A stretch of DNA of 64,000 bases from JACKAL01 sp964400355. GTDB taxonomy: Bacteria > Bdellovibrionota > Bdellovibrionia > Bdellovibrionales > JAGQZY01. The position numbers were made by a program, and so were the translations under genes. Shown here piece after piece: positions 52,993 through 62,065 of this stretch (position 1 is the stretch's first letter; each line of letters opens with the position of its first letter). The stretch lies in contig CAYNTO010000007.1 of the NCBI GenBank assembly GCA_964400355.1, positions 60,619 through 124,618 of the forward strand, read 5' to 3'. A model generated the notes under the pieces. The model had not been told where the DNA came from, did no database searches, and saw nothing but the letters and a program-made list of their open reading frames with translations.

Positions 52993-53613
52993 ATGTTCAA
53001 TATTCCGTCCTTGGACAAATTGATCCACGAGCTGAGCCTGCTACCAGGTGTGGGGCCAAAAACCGCGCAACGTTTGGTGCACCACATCTTGCGGCACAAT
53101 GGCTACTCGCAAACTTTGCGTGACGCCCTTCGCGGAGTGGAAGAGAGCATTAAACTGTGCAAAACCTGCTACAGCTACACCGATGCTTCCGAGGGCGTGT
53201 GCCATTACTGCACAACTCCTAAGCGCCGCGACGATTTGATTTGTGTGGTGGAGGCCCCCGAAAGCGTGATGCAAATTGAGGCTTCGGGAACATTTGACGG
53301 GCGGTTTCATGTGCTTCATGGAGCGATCTCTCCATTGCATGGGCAAACACCCGACAAGCTCAAGATTAAGGAATTGGTACAAAGGATTGACCAACTCATA
53401 GAGAACACTCCACAATCGAAGGTGGAACTCATATTGGCTTTAGATGCTGACTTAGAGGGCGATACGACGATGCTGTATTTGGCAAAAATATTTGCCGATC
53501 GACCACAGGTGGTGGTGAGTCGTTTGGCGCAAGGTGTACCGATCGGCAGCCATTTGGACTTTGTCGATCATCGCACACTGAGCCGCGCGCTCGAAAACAG
53601 AGTGAGATTGTAA
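52993..53613 (+). CDS. recR: Recombination protein RecR
   Basis: Works with RecO/RecF in loading RecA on gapped DNA. HhH at the front (LSLLPGVGPKTAQRLV), zinc finger CKTCYSYTDASEGVCHYC, and a Toprim domain (ICVVEAPESVMQIEAS, LALDADLEGDTTMLYLA, SRLAQGVPIGSHLDFVD). 206 aa. Its TAA overlaps the ATG of mglA by one base. Confidence 0.96.
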   Translation: MFNIPSLDKLIHELSLLPGVGPKTAQRLVHHILRHNGYSQTLRDALRGVEESIKLCKTCYSYTDASEGVCHYCTTPKRRDDLICVVEAPESVMQIEASGTFDGRFHVLHGAISPLHGQTPDKLKIKELVQRIDQLIENTPQSKVELILALDADLEGDTTMLYLAKIFADRPQVVVSRLAQGVPIGSHLDFVDHRTLSRALENRVRL

Positions 53614-54209
53614 TGGCATTAATTAATCAAGAAACCAAAGAACTGCATTGTAAGATCGTGTACTACGGTCCAGCGCTCGGTGGCAAAACCACCAACATTC
53701 GCTGGGTTTTTAAAGCCACGAACGACGATCAGGAACGCTCGGACATGATCGAATTCGATATGGGTACACCGGAGCGCACACGCTTTTTTGATTTTTTACC
53801 ACTCAATGTGGGCGAAATCCGCGGCCTCAAAGTGCGCTTTCACCTCTATACGGTGCCCGGCCAGGTGATCTACGATTCCAGTCGCCGCATGATTTTAAAG
53901 AATCTCGATGGCATCGTGTTTGTGGCCGATTCGCAGATCGATCGTATGGACGAAAATATTTTGTCCCTGCAAAATCTCGAAAAGAATTTGGATCTGGCCG
54001 GTTACAACATCCGCAAAATTCCACTGGTGTTCCAATACAACAAAAGAGATCTTCCCAACTCTGCGTCCATCGCCGAACTGCGTGCCGCTCTCAATAAATA
54101 CAATGCTCCCGATTTCGAAGCCGAAGCGGAAAGCGGCAAAGGTGTTATGGAAAGCCTTAAAACGCTTTCTAAATCGATCGTAACAACTTTAAAGAGCGGG
54201 AATGCCTAA
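53613..54209 (+). CDS. mglA: MglA-type polarity GTPase
   Basis: A 198-aa Ras-like small GTPase. P-loop GPALGGKTTN, the MglA-specific switch region MGTPERTRFFDFLPLN, TVPGQ in the G3 position (MglA has TVPGQ instead of DTAGQ), and NKRD as the G4 motif. MglA sets front-rear polarity in Myxococcus, and in Bdellovibrio bacteriovorus it is needed for efficient prey entry. No mglB (GAP) is nearby. One-base overlap with recR and 8-base overlap with the next gene. Confidence 0.94.
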   Translation: MALINQETKELHCKIVYYGPALGGKTTNIRWVFKATNDDQERSDMIEFDMGTPERTRFFDFLPLNVGEIRGLKVRFHLYTVPGQVIYDSSRRMILKNLDGIVFVADSQIDRMDENILSLQNLEKNLDLAGYNIRKIPLVFQYNKRDLPNSASIAELRAALNKYNAPDFEAEAESGKGVMESLKTLSKSIVTTLKSGNA

Positions 54210-54801
54210 GTCGTTTGCCAGTTCACTGGCAACTCCTTTGCCCCCACCATTTGCCGACATTTATTTTGAAGTGTTGCCCGGAATTGGCAGCGCCGTGGAT
54301 GACCATCGCCTCACATTGCGCGCTCATACCGACATGGCCCTCAAGAAGTTGGGTCATGCACCAGGCACCAACATTACTGATCTCACCCAGTCTGTAAAAC
54401 ACACTGATTTGAATCTTTCGTTTAGCCACACCATGGACGCCAGCGTTTTTGCATGGATTGAAAAGCCACAAATAGTGGGCGTTGATATTGAGATCCTTGA
54501 GCGGCTTCAACCTCAGGTGGTTAGCCGTGTGAGTTCGCCCACCGAAATCTCTACGGCGCCTGACATGCGCTATCTGTGGCCGGCGAAAGAGGCGACTTTT
54601 AAGGCGCACTCCGAACACCTTAAAGTTGTGGGCGAAATTCATATTCACTCCTGGAAGCGATTGGACCCATCTCTCTGGCAATTTTCTGCACGGTATAGCC
54701 GTTCTCACGAACGCTCAGATGAAATACTCGACGGTTTGGGGCTTGTTTGTCTCAGCCCGAGACATCTATTATCTTTTTTTGTTCGCGAGGGTAAACTTTA
54801 G
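54202..54801 (+). CDS. 4'-phosphopantetheinyl transferase superfamily protein
   Basis: 199 aa. It has the Sfp/AcpS signature in order: LSFSHTMDASVFAWI, VGVDIEILERL (Mg-binding Asp and Glu) and YLWPAKEATFKAHSE (WxxKEAxxK). It would transfer phosphopantetheine from CoA to acyl or peptidyl carrier proteins; since no PKS/NRPS genes are here, the likely target is the fatty-acid ACP. It overlaps mglA by 8 bases (ATGCCTAA). The last 60 residues are less conserved. Confidence 0.82.
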   Translation: MPKSFASSLATPLPPPFADIYFEVLPGIGSAVDDHRLTLRAHTDMALKKLGHAPGTNITDLTQSVKHTDLNLSFSHTMDASVFAWIEKPQIVGVDIEILERLQPQVVSRVSSPTEISTAPDMRYLWPAKEATFKAHSEHLKVVGEIHIHSWKRLDPSLWQFSARYSRSHERSDEILDGLGLVCLSPRHLLSFFVREGKL

Positions 54802-54843
54802 TCGAGGTTGGCCGATAACTTAGTACGACCTAAGGAGAGTATC

Positions 54844-55215
54844 ATGGCCGACAAACGAACCGCGCAACGACACACAATTAGTCCTCTAGAAATTCACGGC
54901 ATGATCGACATATCTCGACTCGCGCCCATCTGCGATTTTGGATACATCACCGACGCCTCTTCGACGGGCTTTAAACTGGTGGTTAAACATCAGGATATCT
55001 GCGACTCGCAGCTCAAAGGCGAAATGAATCTGGATGTCCTCAAAGGGGTCGAAGTTTCACTCTACATACCCATCATGGATTTGGACATCACCGGCCACGT
55101 CTCGCGGACCAAATACATTAGCAACAAAGAGTATGAAATTGGCATCGACTACACTGCCGATGCACCGGAGTACTGGCGAGAGTGTCTTTGTGATCTACTA
55201 CCGAAGGTGGGCTAA
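54844..55215 (+). CDS. PilZ-like domain protein
   Basis: 123 aa from ATG 54844, which has AAGGAG at the right distance; an upstream frame start at 54808 is unlikely. It follows the PilZ pattern loosely: basic front KRTAQRH, ITDASSTGFKLVVK (D-S-x-x-G element), DLDITGHVSRTKYI and EIGIDY. The RxxxR motif is spaced as KRTAQRH, so c-di-GMP binding is possible. Last gene of the ffs-dnaX-recR-mglA unit, closed by the terminator at 55242. Confidence 0.6.
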   Translation: MADKRTAQRHTISPLEIHGMIDISRLAPICDFGYITDASSTGFKLVVKHQDICDSQLKGEMNLDVLKGVEVSLYIPIMDLDITGHVSRTKYISNKEYEIGIDYTADAPEYWRECLCDLLPKVG

Positions 55216-55241
55216 CATCCGTTTCGGGTAAATAATAAAAG

Positions 55242-55267
55242 AAGGATCTCTTTTGAGATCCTTTTTT
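55242..55267. terminator. Rho-independent terminator, bidirectional
   Basis: Stem AAGGATCTC / GAGATCCTT, loop TTTT, followed by TTTT on plus and an A-rich left flank. Shared by the convergent PilZ-like and OmpA genes. Confidence 0.9.
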
Positions 55268-55289
55268 ATTTTTACAAAATTATTAAAAT

Positions 55290-56453
55290 TTACTTGGCCT
55301 GCACAGTGATCACGTGAGCGACGACGCGGCGATTTTTTGCTCGCCCTTCCTCTGTGGTGTTTTCGGCCACCGGTTGTGATGGGCCAAACCCCTTCGCAGT
55401 TAAGCGCTTTTTATCGATCTTGTGGTTTTTCACCAGGGCATTCACCACCGCCTGCGCCCGTCTTTGCGAGATCGCAAAGTTTTGCTTTTCGCCGCCGGTA
55501 TTGTCTGTATGGCCTTCGATTTCGGCTTTGGTGTCGGGATACTTGGTGAGGAACTGCGCAAAATTGTCCAGATCGCCCGTGAATCTTGGATCAATCGTGG
55601 AGCTGCCGGATTTAAAGCGCACATTCAAAGTGATCTCGAGTTTTTCCGTTTGTGCACAACCAAACTCGTTCACCGCCTGGCCGGCGGGCGTTCCCGGGCA
55701 ACGATCAGTGGCATCGGCCACTCCATCTTTGTCGGTATCCATTTGCGCAGGTGTGACAACGCAACCATCGGAGCCAACAGTGGCGCCTTTTTCGGTGCCT
55801 GGGCATTTATCGGCGGAGTCACTGATACCGTCACCATCCGCATCGGCATCAGGTTTATGGCTTCCAAAATAATAGGTCACCGCCAGTGACGGAGAGAGCA
55901 CATTGATGTGCGAATCGGGACCGCCGCCCAAGTTGATGCGATAGTTGTCGCCATGGAGTGCAATCATTAGATTGTTGGTCGCCATGAATTCAAAACCGAT
56001 GCGTCCTTTGATAAAATAATCGTCGAACTTTTCGAACGCTGTTCCCGGAGCATCGAAATCGGTAATGCGGGCGTACCCTACGCCGAGTGCGAGCACCACA
56101 TGGAAACGTTGATAGGGCCACATTCTATAAGAGGCGCTCACATCCGCGAGGTCCGCGATGGGGTCTAAATCCGAAAGCGGAGCATTGACATATTTAAACT
56201 GCAATCGTGTAAGGCTAAGATCCGCGCCAAAGCGGTCGGTAAAATGATAGCGCCCCCAAACCCCATAGGCCATCTCACTGTCCATATCGGCGGCACCATT
56301 TTTAAAAAGATCGGGGCTGCTCGCGGAGGTCATGCCCACACCTAGACCCGCACCCCAACGGCCTTTTAAGCCGTAAGCGTTTGCATCTTGTGCAAAGGCG
56401 TTGTGAGAAATCATCATAAAAAAAGCGACGACAAACAAAGACAAGCTCTTCAT
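55290..56453 (-). CDS. OmpA-family outer membrane protein with TSP3 repeats
   Basis: 387 aa. Signal peptide (MKSLSLFVVAFFMMISHNAFA), an N-terminal 8-strand beta-barrel (~25-200), two calcium-binding thrombospondin-3-like repeats (DADGDGISDSADKCPGT, MDTDKDGVADATDRCPGT), and a C-terminal OmpA peptidoglycan-binding domain (AEIEGHTDNTGGEKQN, SQRRAQAVVNALV, GFGPSQPVAENTTEEGRAKN with the conserved Asp/Arg for DAP binding). Anchors outer membrane to the cell wall. Single gene. Confidence 0.93.
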   Translation of the reverse strand: MKSLSLFVVAFFMMISHNAFAQDANAYGLKGRWGAGLGVGMTSASSPDLFKNGAADMDSEMAYGVWGRYHFTDRFGADLSLTRLQFKYVNAPLSDLDPIADLADVSASYRMWPYQRFHVVLALGVGYARITDFDAPGTAFEKFDDYFIKGRIGFEFMATNNLMIALHGDNYRINLGGGPDSHINVLSPSLAVTYYFGSHKPDADADGDGISDSADKCPGTEKGATVGSDGCVVTPAQMDTDKDGVADATDRCPGTPAGQAVNEFGCAQTEKLEITLNVRFKSGSSTIDPRFTGDLDNFAQFLTKYPDTKAEIEGHTDNTGGEKQNFAISQRRAQAVVNALVKNHKIDKKRLTAKGFGPSQPVAENTTEEGRAKNRRVVAHVITVQAK

Positions 56454-56541
56454 ATATACACCTCGTTGGTTCTAAAATGAGTAGATAATTGCGCCAAGCG
56501 CTCCGTATGACAAATAAAAACCTAATGACGATCAGCAGAAC

Positions 56542-57177
56542 TTAGATGTTCACGAAGTGCTGGCGCCCAAACTGCGATTCGCTCACCAAAACGAGCGCGT
56601 AATGGCGAGGAAAAAACCACGAAAACGCCTCGAGTATGCCATTGTGCTCACGCTGTGGAGGATTGCCGATGGACTCCAAAGATATGCCCAACTCTGGATC
56701 ACTTTTCGCATCTTTCGAAAAGAGAACAACCTTGGGTTGTAGAATATTTTGTTGGAGTAAAAATTCTTTAAAGATCTTGCGCGGCTTTTCGGGCCAGTAC
56801 ACGTCGGTGATTTTTCGAATGACCATTTCGTCGGTTGCGGAGGAACTTTCATCGTGAGACCAAAAAGAATAGAACTCGCCACGGTGTTTGTAATTCCACA
56901 ACATGCCAAAGGTGAACAGGTAGTCTTCACCGTCCTCGGTGGGATTGAGAGTGAGTCCGATGCCTGTATCCGCGCACCAATGAGCCACGCGCTGAAAAGG
57001 CTCCTGGCCCTGCTCCCCGTAAGTGGTGGTGAGAAGGTAGGGAAAGCCTTCCGGCCCGGCTTGGGGATCCTGAGATAAAACGCGTATTTGACCCTCTTGA
57101 AGGGCCGCGAAGAATCCAGTTTCCCATTCTCCATCGCGCAATTTGCTTTTTACAGCCAGCAACTCATTTAAGTTCAT
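56542..57177 (-). CDS. Conserved hypothetical protein
   Basis: 211 aa, no signal or TM. Features: FPYLLTTTYGEQGQEPFQRV, YLFTFGMLWNYKHRGEF, VYWPEKPRKIFKEFLLQ, LESIGNPPQREHNGILEAFS and a C-terminal ALVLVSESQFGRQHFVNI. Aromatic-rich alpha/beta protein, family not recognised. It lies divergently from dacB and upstream of ompA on the same strand. Confidence 0.6.
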   Translation of the reverse strand: MNLNELLAVKSKLRDGEWETGFFAALQEGQIRVLSQDPQAGPEGFPYLLTTTYGEQGQEPFQRVAHWCADTGIGLTLNPTEDGEDYLFTFGMLWNYKHRGEFYSFWSHDESSSATDEMVIRKITDVYWPEKPRKIFKEFLLQQNILQPKVVLFSKDAKSDPELGISLESIGNPPQREHNGILEAFSWFFPRHYALVLVSESQFGRQHFVNI

Positions 57178-57304
57178 AGGCCTTTCTTAATAGAAAACCT
57201 GCAGTCTGTGTAGTTCTATTTCTTTTTTTCAAAGAACAATGCTAGCTATTTCAGACAGGGAGACATTGAGTTATTTTGCATCAATTCATTACTTCGAGGC
57301 CTAT

Positions 57305-58588
57305 ATGATTCCACACTTATTCCGCATGCGGGCAGCTGCGGTGCTTTTTGCAGCTCTCATAGGCTTATCTTGTAAATCTTTGGCGGCAGTCAGCACCAAT
57401 TCCACTTGTGAACTCAACAGCGCCGGTACGTTTTCTGGAACCGACTCTGAGAAGAGCTTTGTGATTGCCTCGCTTTCAAAAATATTTACAACTCAGTGGG
57501 CTCTGCAGGTGATTGGTTTTGATTACCGTTACGAAACGGTTGTTTACGTGGATGCCGTATCGGCGACCACAGTGAATGTGCACATTAGCGGTGGCGGCGA
57601 TCCGACTTGGGGCCGTGAACGCTTGCATCACCTTGTCTCTGAGCTTCAGCGCATGGGCGTAAAGAAAATTGCATCGCTCACCTTTGACGAAAATTTTATT
57701 TTGAGTTGGCGCGCTAAAGCGGCTGTTATTAAAGATGTAAAGTACTACTACGACTTTACCGATCTTGCCGGCGCCGAAACCGAAGTCCCTACCGGCATGG
57801 ACATTTTAAAAAGTCTAAAAGCGCACTTTGTTCCACGTAAAAACGAGTATGCTGCAACTGTGGCCAAAGCCGCACTGGCCGGTGTTGAAATGGTTCCCGC
57901 ACCAAAACTCTCGGCTCCCGCAAAAATTGCTTATATGGCTGCGAGCAGCTTTCAACCATCGCCAACGGCGCGCCCGTTAAAACTTTTGAGTCTTCCTCTT
58001 TACCAAATTCTCAAACTCATGAACGTAACGTCCAATAATTTTTTGGCCGATATTGTTTTTGATCAGCTGGGTGGGCCATCTGCGTTTCGTGATTTTATCG
58101 CGCAGTCTCCACTGGCGCCGTATTTAAATGCTCTACAAATGGAAAACGGCTCAGGCTATCCGCTGATAAATGGCGAAAAGAAATTCTACAATCGGGCCTC
58201 CTGTGCCAGCGTAGTGGCATCGCTGGCGTGGATCGACAACCACCTCCTCCAGCACGGGCTGGGATTGCAGTACGTGTTCCCAATTGCGGGCACCGATCCC
58301 AGCACTCTGGACAAATATGAACTCCCAGGGGACCTCATGGTCGCCAAGACCGGAACCGTCAATCCGACCATTGCCATGGCGGGTATGGTGAAAACCACAC
58401 AGGGTTCGTTGTACTTCACCCAGCTGATCAAAACAGACAGCTCTCAAGATTGGACCCAGGCCCGCGCACTGATCAAAAAATATCTGCTTGGCCTTGTGGA
58501 CACCCAGGCCGTTGCTCTTCAAACACCTCCCACGCTTCCGCTCTTCTGGGCCGAAGGCAGCGGTACAGCGAACTTAGCGGCGCCCTAA
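57305..58588 (+). CDS. dacB: D-alanyl-D-alanine carboxypeptidase/endopeptidase (PBP4, S13)
   Basis: 427 aa from ATG 57305 with a signal peptide (AAAVLFAALIGLSCKSLA). The serine triad of penicillin-binding proteins is present: SxxK in IASLSKIFTTQ, SxN in VTSNNFLADI and KTG in VAKTGTVNPTIAMAG. This is the PBP4 pattern, but the large insert is shorter than in E. coli. It trims or crosslink-cleaves peptidoglycan in the periplasm. In predators of the Bdellovibrio type, related DacB proteins act on prey wall; that role here is inference. Confidence 0.88.
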   Translation: MIPHLFRMRAAAVLFAALIGLSCKSLAAVSTNSTCELNSAGTFSGTDSEKSFVIASLSKIFTTQWALQVIGFDYRYETVVYVDAVSATTVNVHISGGGDPTWGRERLHHLVSELQRMGVKKIASLTFDENFILSWRAKAAVIKDVKYYYDFTDLAGAETEVPTGMDILKSLKAHFVPRKNEYAATVAKAALAGVEMVPAPKLSAPAKIAYMAASSFQPSPTARPLKLLSLPLYQILKLMNVTSNNFLADIVFDQLGGPSAFRDFIAQSPLAPYLNALQMENGSGYPLINGEKKFYNRASCASVVASLAWIDNHLLQHGLGLQYVFPIAGTDPSTLDKYELPGDLMVAKTGTVNPTIAMAGMVKTTQGSLYFTQLIKTDSSQDWTQARALIKKYLLGLVDTQAVALQTPPTLPLFWAEGSGTANLAAP

Positions 58589-58713
58589 AAGCCGCCACTG
58601 ACACGGCATTCCGAGGGTGAAACCTAGGAAATAGGATAGCTTAAAAAATACACAAACTCCCCGTTGACCCCAGGCCGTGGCGATGGAATTGTACTTTTTC
58701 CATAGGGGGGTCT

Positions 58714-59385
58714 ATGAAAAATATCGTTCTCGTTTTATCCGTTTTAATAGCAAATCTTTTAACTTTTAACGCTGCGGTGGCCGATCCGGCGCACGCGCTC
58801 ACCATGCGCTTGGAAGTGATCGAAGAGGGACCTGTTGAGCAGAATTATGTTCAGCCGCTCATCGATGATCGCAACGACTGCGCGCTTTTGGGCGAACGTT
58901 TTGACCTGCAGGCAATAATGACCATTGGAGAAAAAATCTGGCAGATCGTAAAAGACAATCAACCGACGGTGAATTTTACTGCGCACACGGCCTCCGCCAT
59001 TCCCGCTGCTGCCGCCTGCCCGTTCAATCTCACCGGCTGGTCCGTGCCGTTCTCCCGCACTTATAAATTGGCTTACGACAACATGTGGGGCTCTTCGGTG
59101 GTGGATTTCACTTTTAAAGTGATTTTTTCTTACGGTGGTACTTTCGATGGCCGCGGCGCCTATCTTGCCAATGTCACGGTCCATCCGGTTCAGGTGAACG
59201 CCTCGTGGGGACAAAACTTTGATGCCTCTGTCGTTATTGCCAACGCCATTAACGTGGGGAACTCAGAACAGCCCGTTGCAGGTATGGAAGTGGCCATTGA
59301 TTGGAACGTGAAAAACGTTTTTAACAACATCAAATCACGACGCATCTTTTTTGTGGATGGCCGCGGTGGCTTGACCGAGCTCTAA
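58714..59385 (+). CDS. Secreted hypothetical protein
   Basis: 223 aa with a signal peptide (NIVLVLSVLIANLLTFNAAV). Beta-rich mature sequence (SRTYKLAYDNMWGSSVVDF, AYLANVTVHPVQVNASWG) with two Cys (DDRNDCAL, AAACPFNL), and the end VDGRGGLTEL. No family recognised. A G-rich Shine-Dalgarno (AGGGGGG) 4 bases before the ATG. Convergent with the 59408 protease. Confidence 0.65.
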   Translation: MKNIVLVLSVLIANLLTFNAAVADPAHALTMRLEVIEEGPVEQNYVQPLIDDRNDCALLGERFDLQAIMTIGEKIWQIVKDNQPTVNFTAHTASAIPAAAACPFNLTGWSVPFSRTYKLAYDNMWGSSVVDFTFKVIFSYGGTFDGRGAYLANVTVHPVQVNASWGQNFDASVVIANAINVGNSEQPVAGMEVAIDWNVKNVFNNIKSRRIFFVDGRGGLTEL

Positions 59386-59407
59386 ATGCTCGGCCTTACG
59401 GCTCAGT

Positions 59408-60643
59408 TTACCACTGAATTTTAAAACTTTTAAGGTGAAGCGGCAGCTTCACCATATTTTTTATATCATCAACGCTGCCGTCTTCGCGCTGACCACGCAC
59501 GCACAAAAAGCGCACCTCGTGCGGCTCGTTGGGTTTTGCGCTATAGGTTTTGCCATCGGCAAAGAATGGTTCTCCAGAAATCGTATTCCCCTCATGCAAC
59601 TTGTAGCCGTCGGGCTTGTCGCAGGAACAGGATGGATCCGACGTGCACCCCTTCACCTGAAATTTGGTAAAATTAGAGGTGATGTCGAATTTTTTCTTTA
59701 GGGTGTTCGAGTACGCAACGCCATTGCCGCCGAAAACTATTTTACTGTCCTCGTCAGGCAACAAGCAGCCCGGCAACTTGGTGTTCAGTTCGCAGTTGGA
59801 GTAGCACAAGTGGAGATTGGTGACATCGTACCCATAGTTCACCAGTTCACGCTTGGGTTTGTTGTTCTCAAATGTACAGGTATCGGTGATGCACGGCTCG
59901 GGAGCGTTTTCGTATTCATTGTCGGTCGATGCGCCGGCGTGGAGAAGCCCGTACAATTTGCCCTGGCTAAAAAGCCCGGAACCCGAAGCCCCGCCGCGCA
60001 ACGAACAACCGGTGAATGCCATTTCGTCGTCCCATAAATATCTTTCGTTGAGCACCGTTTTGTTGTAGCCGGCAGGTGTGCACGTGCCATGTCTGAGCAC
60101 TTGCTGTTTTTTAGTGAGCTTATCCAGGGAAATACCGGCGGTCTCGAGGGGCGTATTGCTGCGCGCGGGAACGTTGGCAATTTCAAAAGGTTTAATAACT
60201 TTAGCTAAAGATTCGTAATCGGTATCCAACTCCATTACTGAAAAATCACGATTAAAATACGAGCCATATTTTTTTGTGGCCGAAAACTTTAGCGTGTCCT
60301 CAGGCTTCGCATCGGCAAATAGTCCAAAGGTCACCTCGTATTTTCCGCCCCTGTCGGTGCAATGTCCATTGGTGATCACTTGTGGTTTTTTGGGTTTAGG
60401 ACAATTGGGAATCTGAATGAAATTCACTGTACATCCTGGCTCACCGTTTCGTGACAACTGACCAACCGCTTTCCAGCGATTGTTTTGTCCATTGGCGTTG
60501 TTCAGTGGCGGCCAATAGGCCTCCGAAACTTTATTCGTTATATTGCCATCTTCATCGTACATAGCGGTGGGTTGCATCTCTTTGATTTCGCCGTGGCCAT
60601 GATTTAACAACAAGACTGCTGCGAATTGGAGGAGTGTGTTCAT
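59408..60643 (-). CDS. Secreted trypsin-like serine protease
   Basis: 411 aa from ATG 60643 with GGAGG upstream; the frame goes on to 60817 but the extra part is not protein-like. Short signal (MNTLLQFAAVLLL). Triad: His in VITNGHCTDRGG, Asp in NRDFSVMELD, Ser in LRGGASGSGLF. Many cysteines, several in the ~150-residue C-terminal extension (CTSDPSCSCDKPDG). Shares the S1-plus-extension plan with the protease at 33223 but is not obviously a close copy. Confidence 0.82.
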   Translation of the reverse strand: MNTLLQFAAVLLLNHGHGEIKEMQPTAMYDEDGNITNKVSEAYWPPLNNANGQNNRWKAVGQLSRNGEPGCTVNFIQIPNCPKPKKPQVITNGHCTDRGGKYEVTFGLFADAKPEDTLKFSATKKYGSYFNRDFSVMELDTDYESLAKVIKPFEIANVPARSNTPLETAGISLDKLTKKQQVLRHGTCTPAGYNKTVLNERYLWDDEMAFTGCSLRGGASGSGLFSQGKLYGLLHAGASTDNEYENAPEPCITDTCTFENNKPKRELVNYGYDVTNLHLCYSNCELNTKLPGCLLPDEDSKIVFGGNGVAYSNTLKKKFDITSNFTKFQVKGCTSDPSCSCDKPDGYKLHEGNTISGEPFFADGKTYSAKPNEPHEVRFLCVRGQREDGSVDDIKNMVKLPLHLKSFKIQW

Positions 60644-60803
60644 CACTCCACTATAGCTCAAGAATGGAAAGGCCTTAAAAATCCACGATTGGCGAAAACA
60701 GAATATAGACTTTCGGCCTGAACCGCACGCGAAATGATAAAATCCATGCCTCATTAACCGTATGAATTTTAATATAAAAAGATCAAAACTCAGCGGAGGA
60801 TAA

Positions 60804-61313
60804 ATGAAGCTATTCAAGATTCTTGTGCTCGCATTACTACTTACGGGATGCGCAAATACCGACGAAGTGGACGATTCCGATGTTCATGAGGATATAGCCA
60901 ATTCCCAGGGCCAATCCAGTGAAGACAATGAAGACAGCGAAGACGGTGGCGAAGAAGCCTCATCGACTTCGTCGAGCAGATCTTCCGGTATCAAACCTCC
61001 CCACGAGGTCTCAGGCGAGCGTGCCGCTTTGCTTTATGACATTGCGTCCGCAGCTCTTAAAAAAACGGATAGCACACTCACCTACAGTGTCACATGCAAA
61101 TACACCATTAAACCGTTAGTGGTAAAAGGCTGTATGGTAAAGACAGGGTTTTTGCCCGGTGATGCTAAAAATAAAATTGGGCGCCTGTTGGTCGAAGCAA
61201 AAAACCTTCCCCGCAAGAAAACCGCAGCCAACGAGGCCTCGATCACGGCCAACTATACTTGTGTCAAAGGACGATTAGCGGAGGAGACCTCTTGCTCGCT
61301 CGATCGCGATTGA
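60804..61313 (+). CDS. Lipoprotein with acidic Ser-rich linker
   Basis: 169 aa; lipobox LLTGC directly after a short signal. The next ~50 residues are extremely acidic and Ser-rich (EDNEDSEDGGEEASSTSSSR), then a basic folded part with four Cys (TCKYTIKPLVVKGCMV, YTCVKG, TSCSLD). GGAGG precedes the ATG. No family. The acidic/basic split suggests a tethered disulfide-bonded module. Confidence 0.7.
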   Translation: MKLFKILVLALLLTGCANTDEVDDSDVHEDIANSQGQSSEDNEDSEDGGEEASSTSSSRSSGIKPPHEVSGERAALLYDIASAALKKTDSTLTYSVTCKYTIKPLVVKGCMVKTGFLPGDAKNKIGRLLVEAKNLPRKKTAANEASITANYTCVKGRLAEETSCSLDRD

Positions 61314-61319
61314 ATCACT

Positions 61320-61340
61320 GCTGTCTCGCTTAGAGACAGC
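61320..61340. terminator. Hairpin behind the lipoprotein gene
   Basis: GCTGTCTC / GAGACAGC, 5-base loop, 6 bp after the stop codon. No T-run follows, so it is only a possible terminator. Confidence 0.4.
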
Positions 61341-61388
61341 AATTGTGTTTGATACCCATTCACTGATAGACTTAAATACGGGGGTTTC

Positions 61389-62051
61389 ATGGTTTCGTCT
61401 TTAAAGCACTTACGTTTTTTTCCCATTCTGCTCGCAACATTTTTACTCCTACCCGGTTCCGCTTGGTGCGAAGGTGGCAATGGTGGCGGCGCTGGCGCAA
61501 CTGGCAGTGGTAACAGTGGCAGTAACGGAGGCTACGGCGGTGGCAATAACGGGAACGGCTCCTCTTCAGTAGTTACCGACGAGAACGCACTCGCTAACAG
61601 ATTTAAGAAAAAACCCTTCATCGGCGTAGATAAATGCAAAGGCCTTTCATGCCCTATGGGGATGCCGGCGTGTCTCGATGGAGAAACTCTTGTGAAAATC
61701 AGCACCGACGACGAATGCTGCGCCCGTTACCGCTGCGAAAAAACAACCGAGGAAAATATAAATCCGCTCCAACCCAATTGTCCTCAAGCACCCGCTGTCA
61801 TGCGACAGTGCAAAAACAACGCTGAGCCTAAAGTGGTCACTGAACTCACAGCCGATAGCTGTACGATGACAAGATACATTTGCCCGGAAGACTCGTTTGT
61901 TGGAAAACCGCCAGTGTGCCCTCAAGCGCCCGCAGTCATGCGACAGTGTAAAAACGGAGTGCAACCTAAGGTCGTCCAGCGGATAACAAATAACGGATGT
62001 ACGATTCCAAAATACATTTGCCCAGAGGATTCAACAACCGTCACACAATGA
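61389..62051 (+). CDS. Secreted Gly-rich protein with Cys-rich repeats
   Basis: 220 aa. Signal peptide (FFPILLATFLLLPGSAWC), a Gly/Asn/Ser linker of ~35 residues, then a Cys-rich module (KCKGLSCPMGMPACLDGETL ending DDECCARYRCE), resembling VWC/antistasin-like disulfide domains. Two near-identical repeats of ~47 residues follow, each with CPQAPAVMRQCKN, PKVV, a Cys-Thr and YICPEDS. GGGGG sits 5 bases upstream of the ATG. No enzyme signature; possible inhibitor or adhesin (inference). Confidence 0.7.
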   Translation: MVSSLKHLRFFPILLATFLLLPGSAWCEGGNGGGAGATGSGNSGSNGGYGGGNNGNGSSSVVTDENALANRFKKKPFIGVDKCKGLSCPMGMPACLDGETLVKISTDDECCARYRCEKTTEENINPLQPNCPQAPAVMRQCKNNAEPKVVTELTADSCTMTRYICPEDSFVGKPPVCPQAPAVMRQCKNGVQPKVVQRITNNGCTIPKYICPEDSTTVTQ

Positions 62052-62065
62052 TTCGCTGACATCCA

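Noticed and set aside
60644..60817. Upstream extension of the secreted protease gene
   Set aside because: It would overlap the start of the divergent lipoprotein gene and precede a proper signal peptide; GGAGG marks the ATG at 60643.
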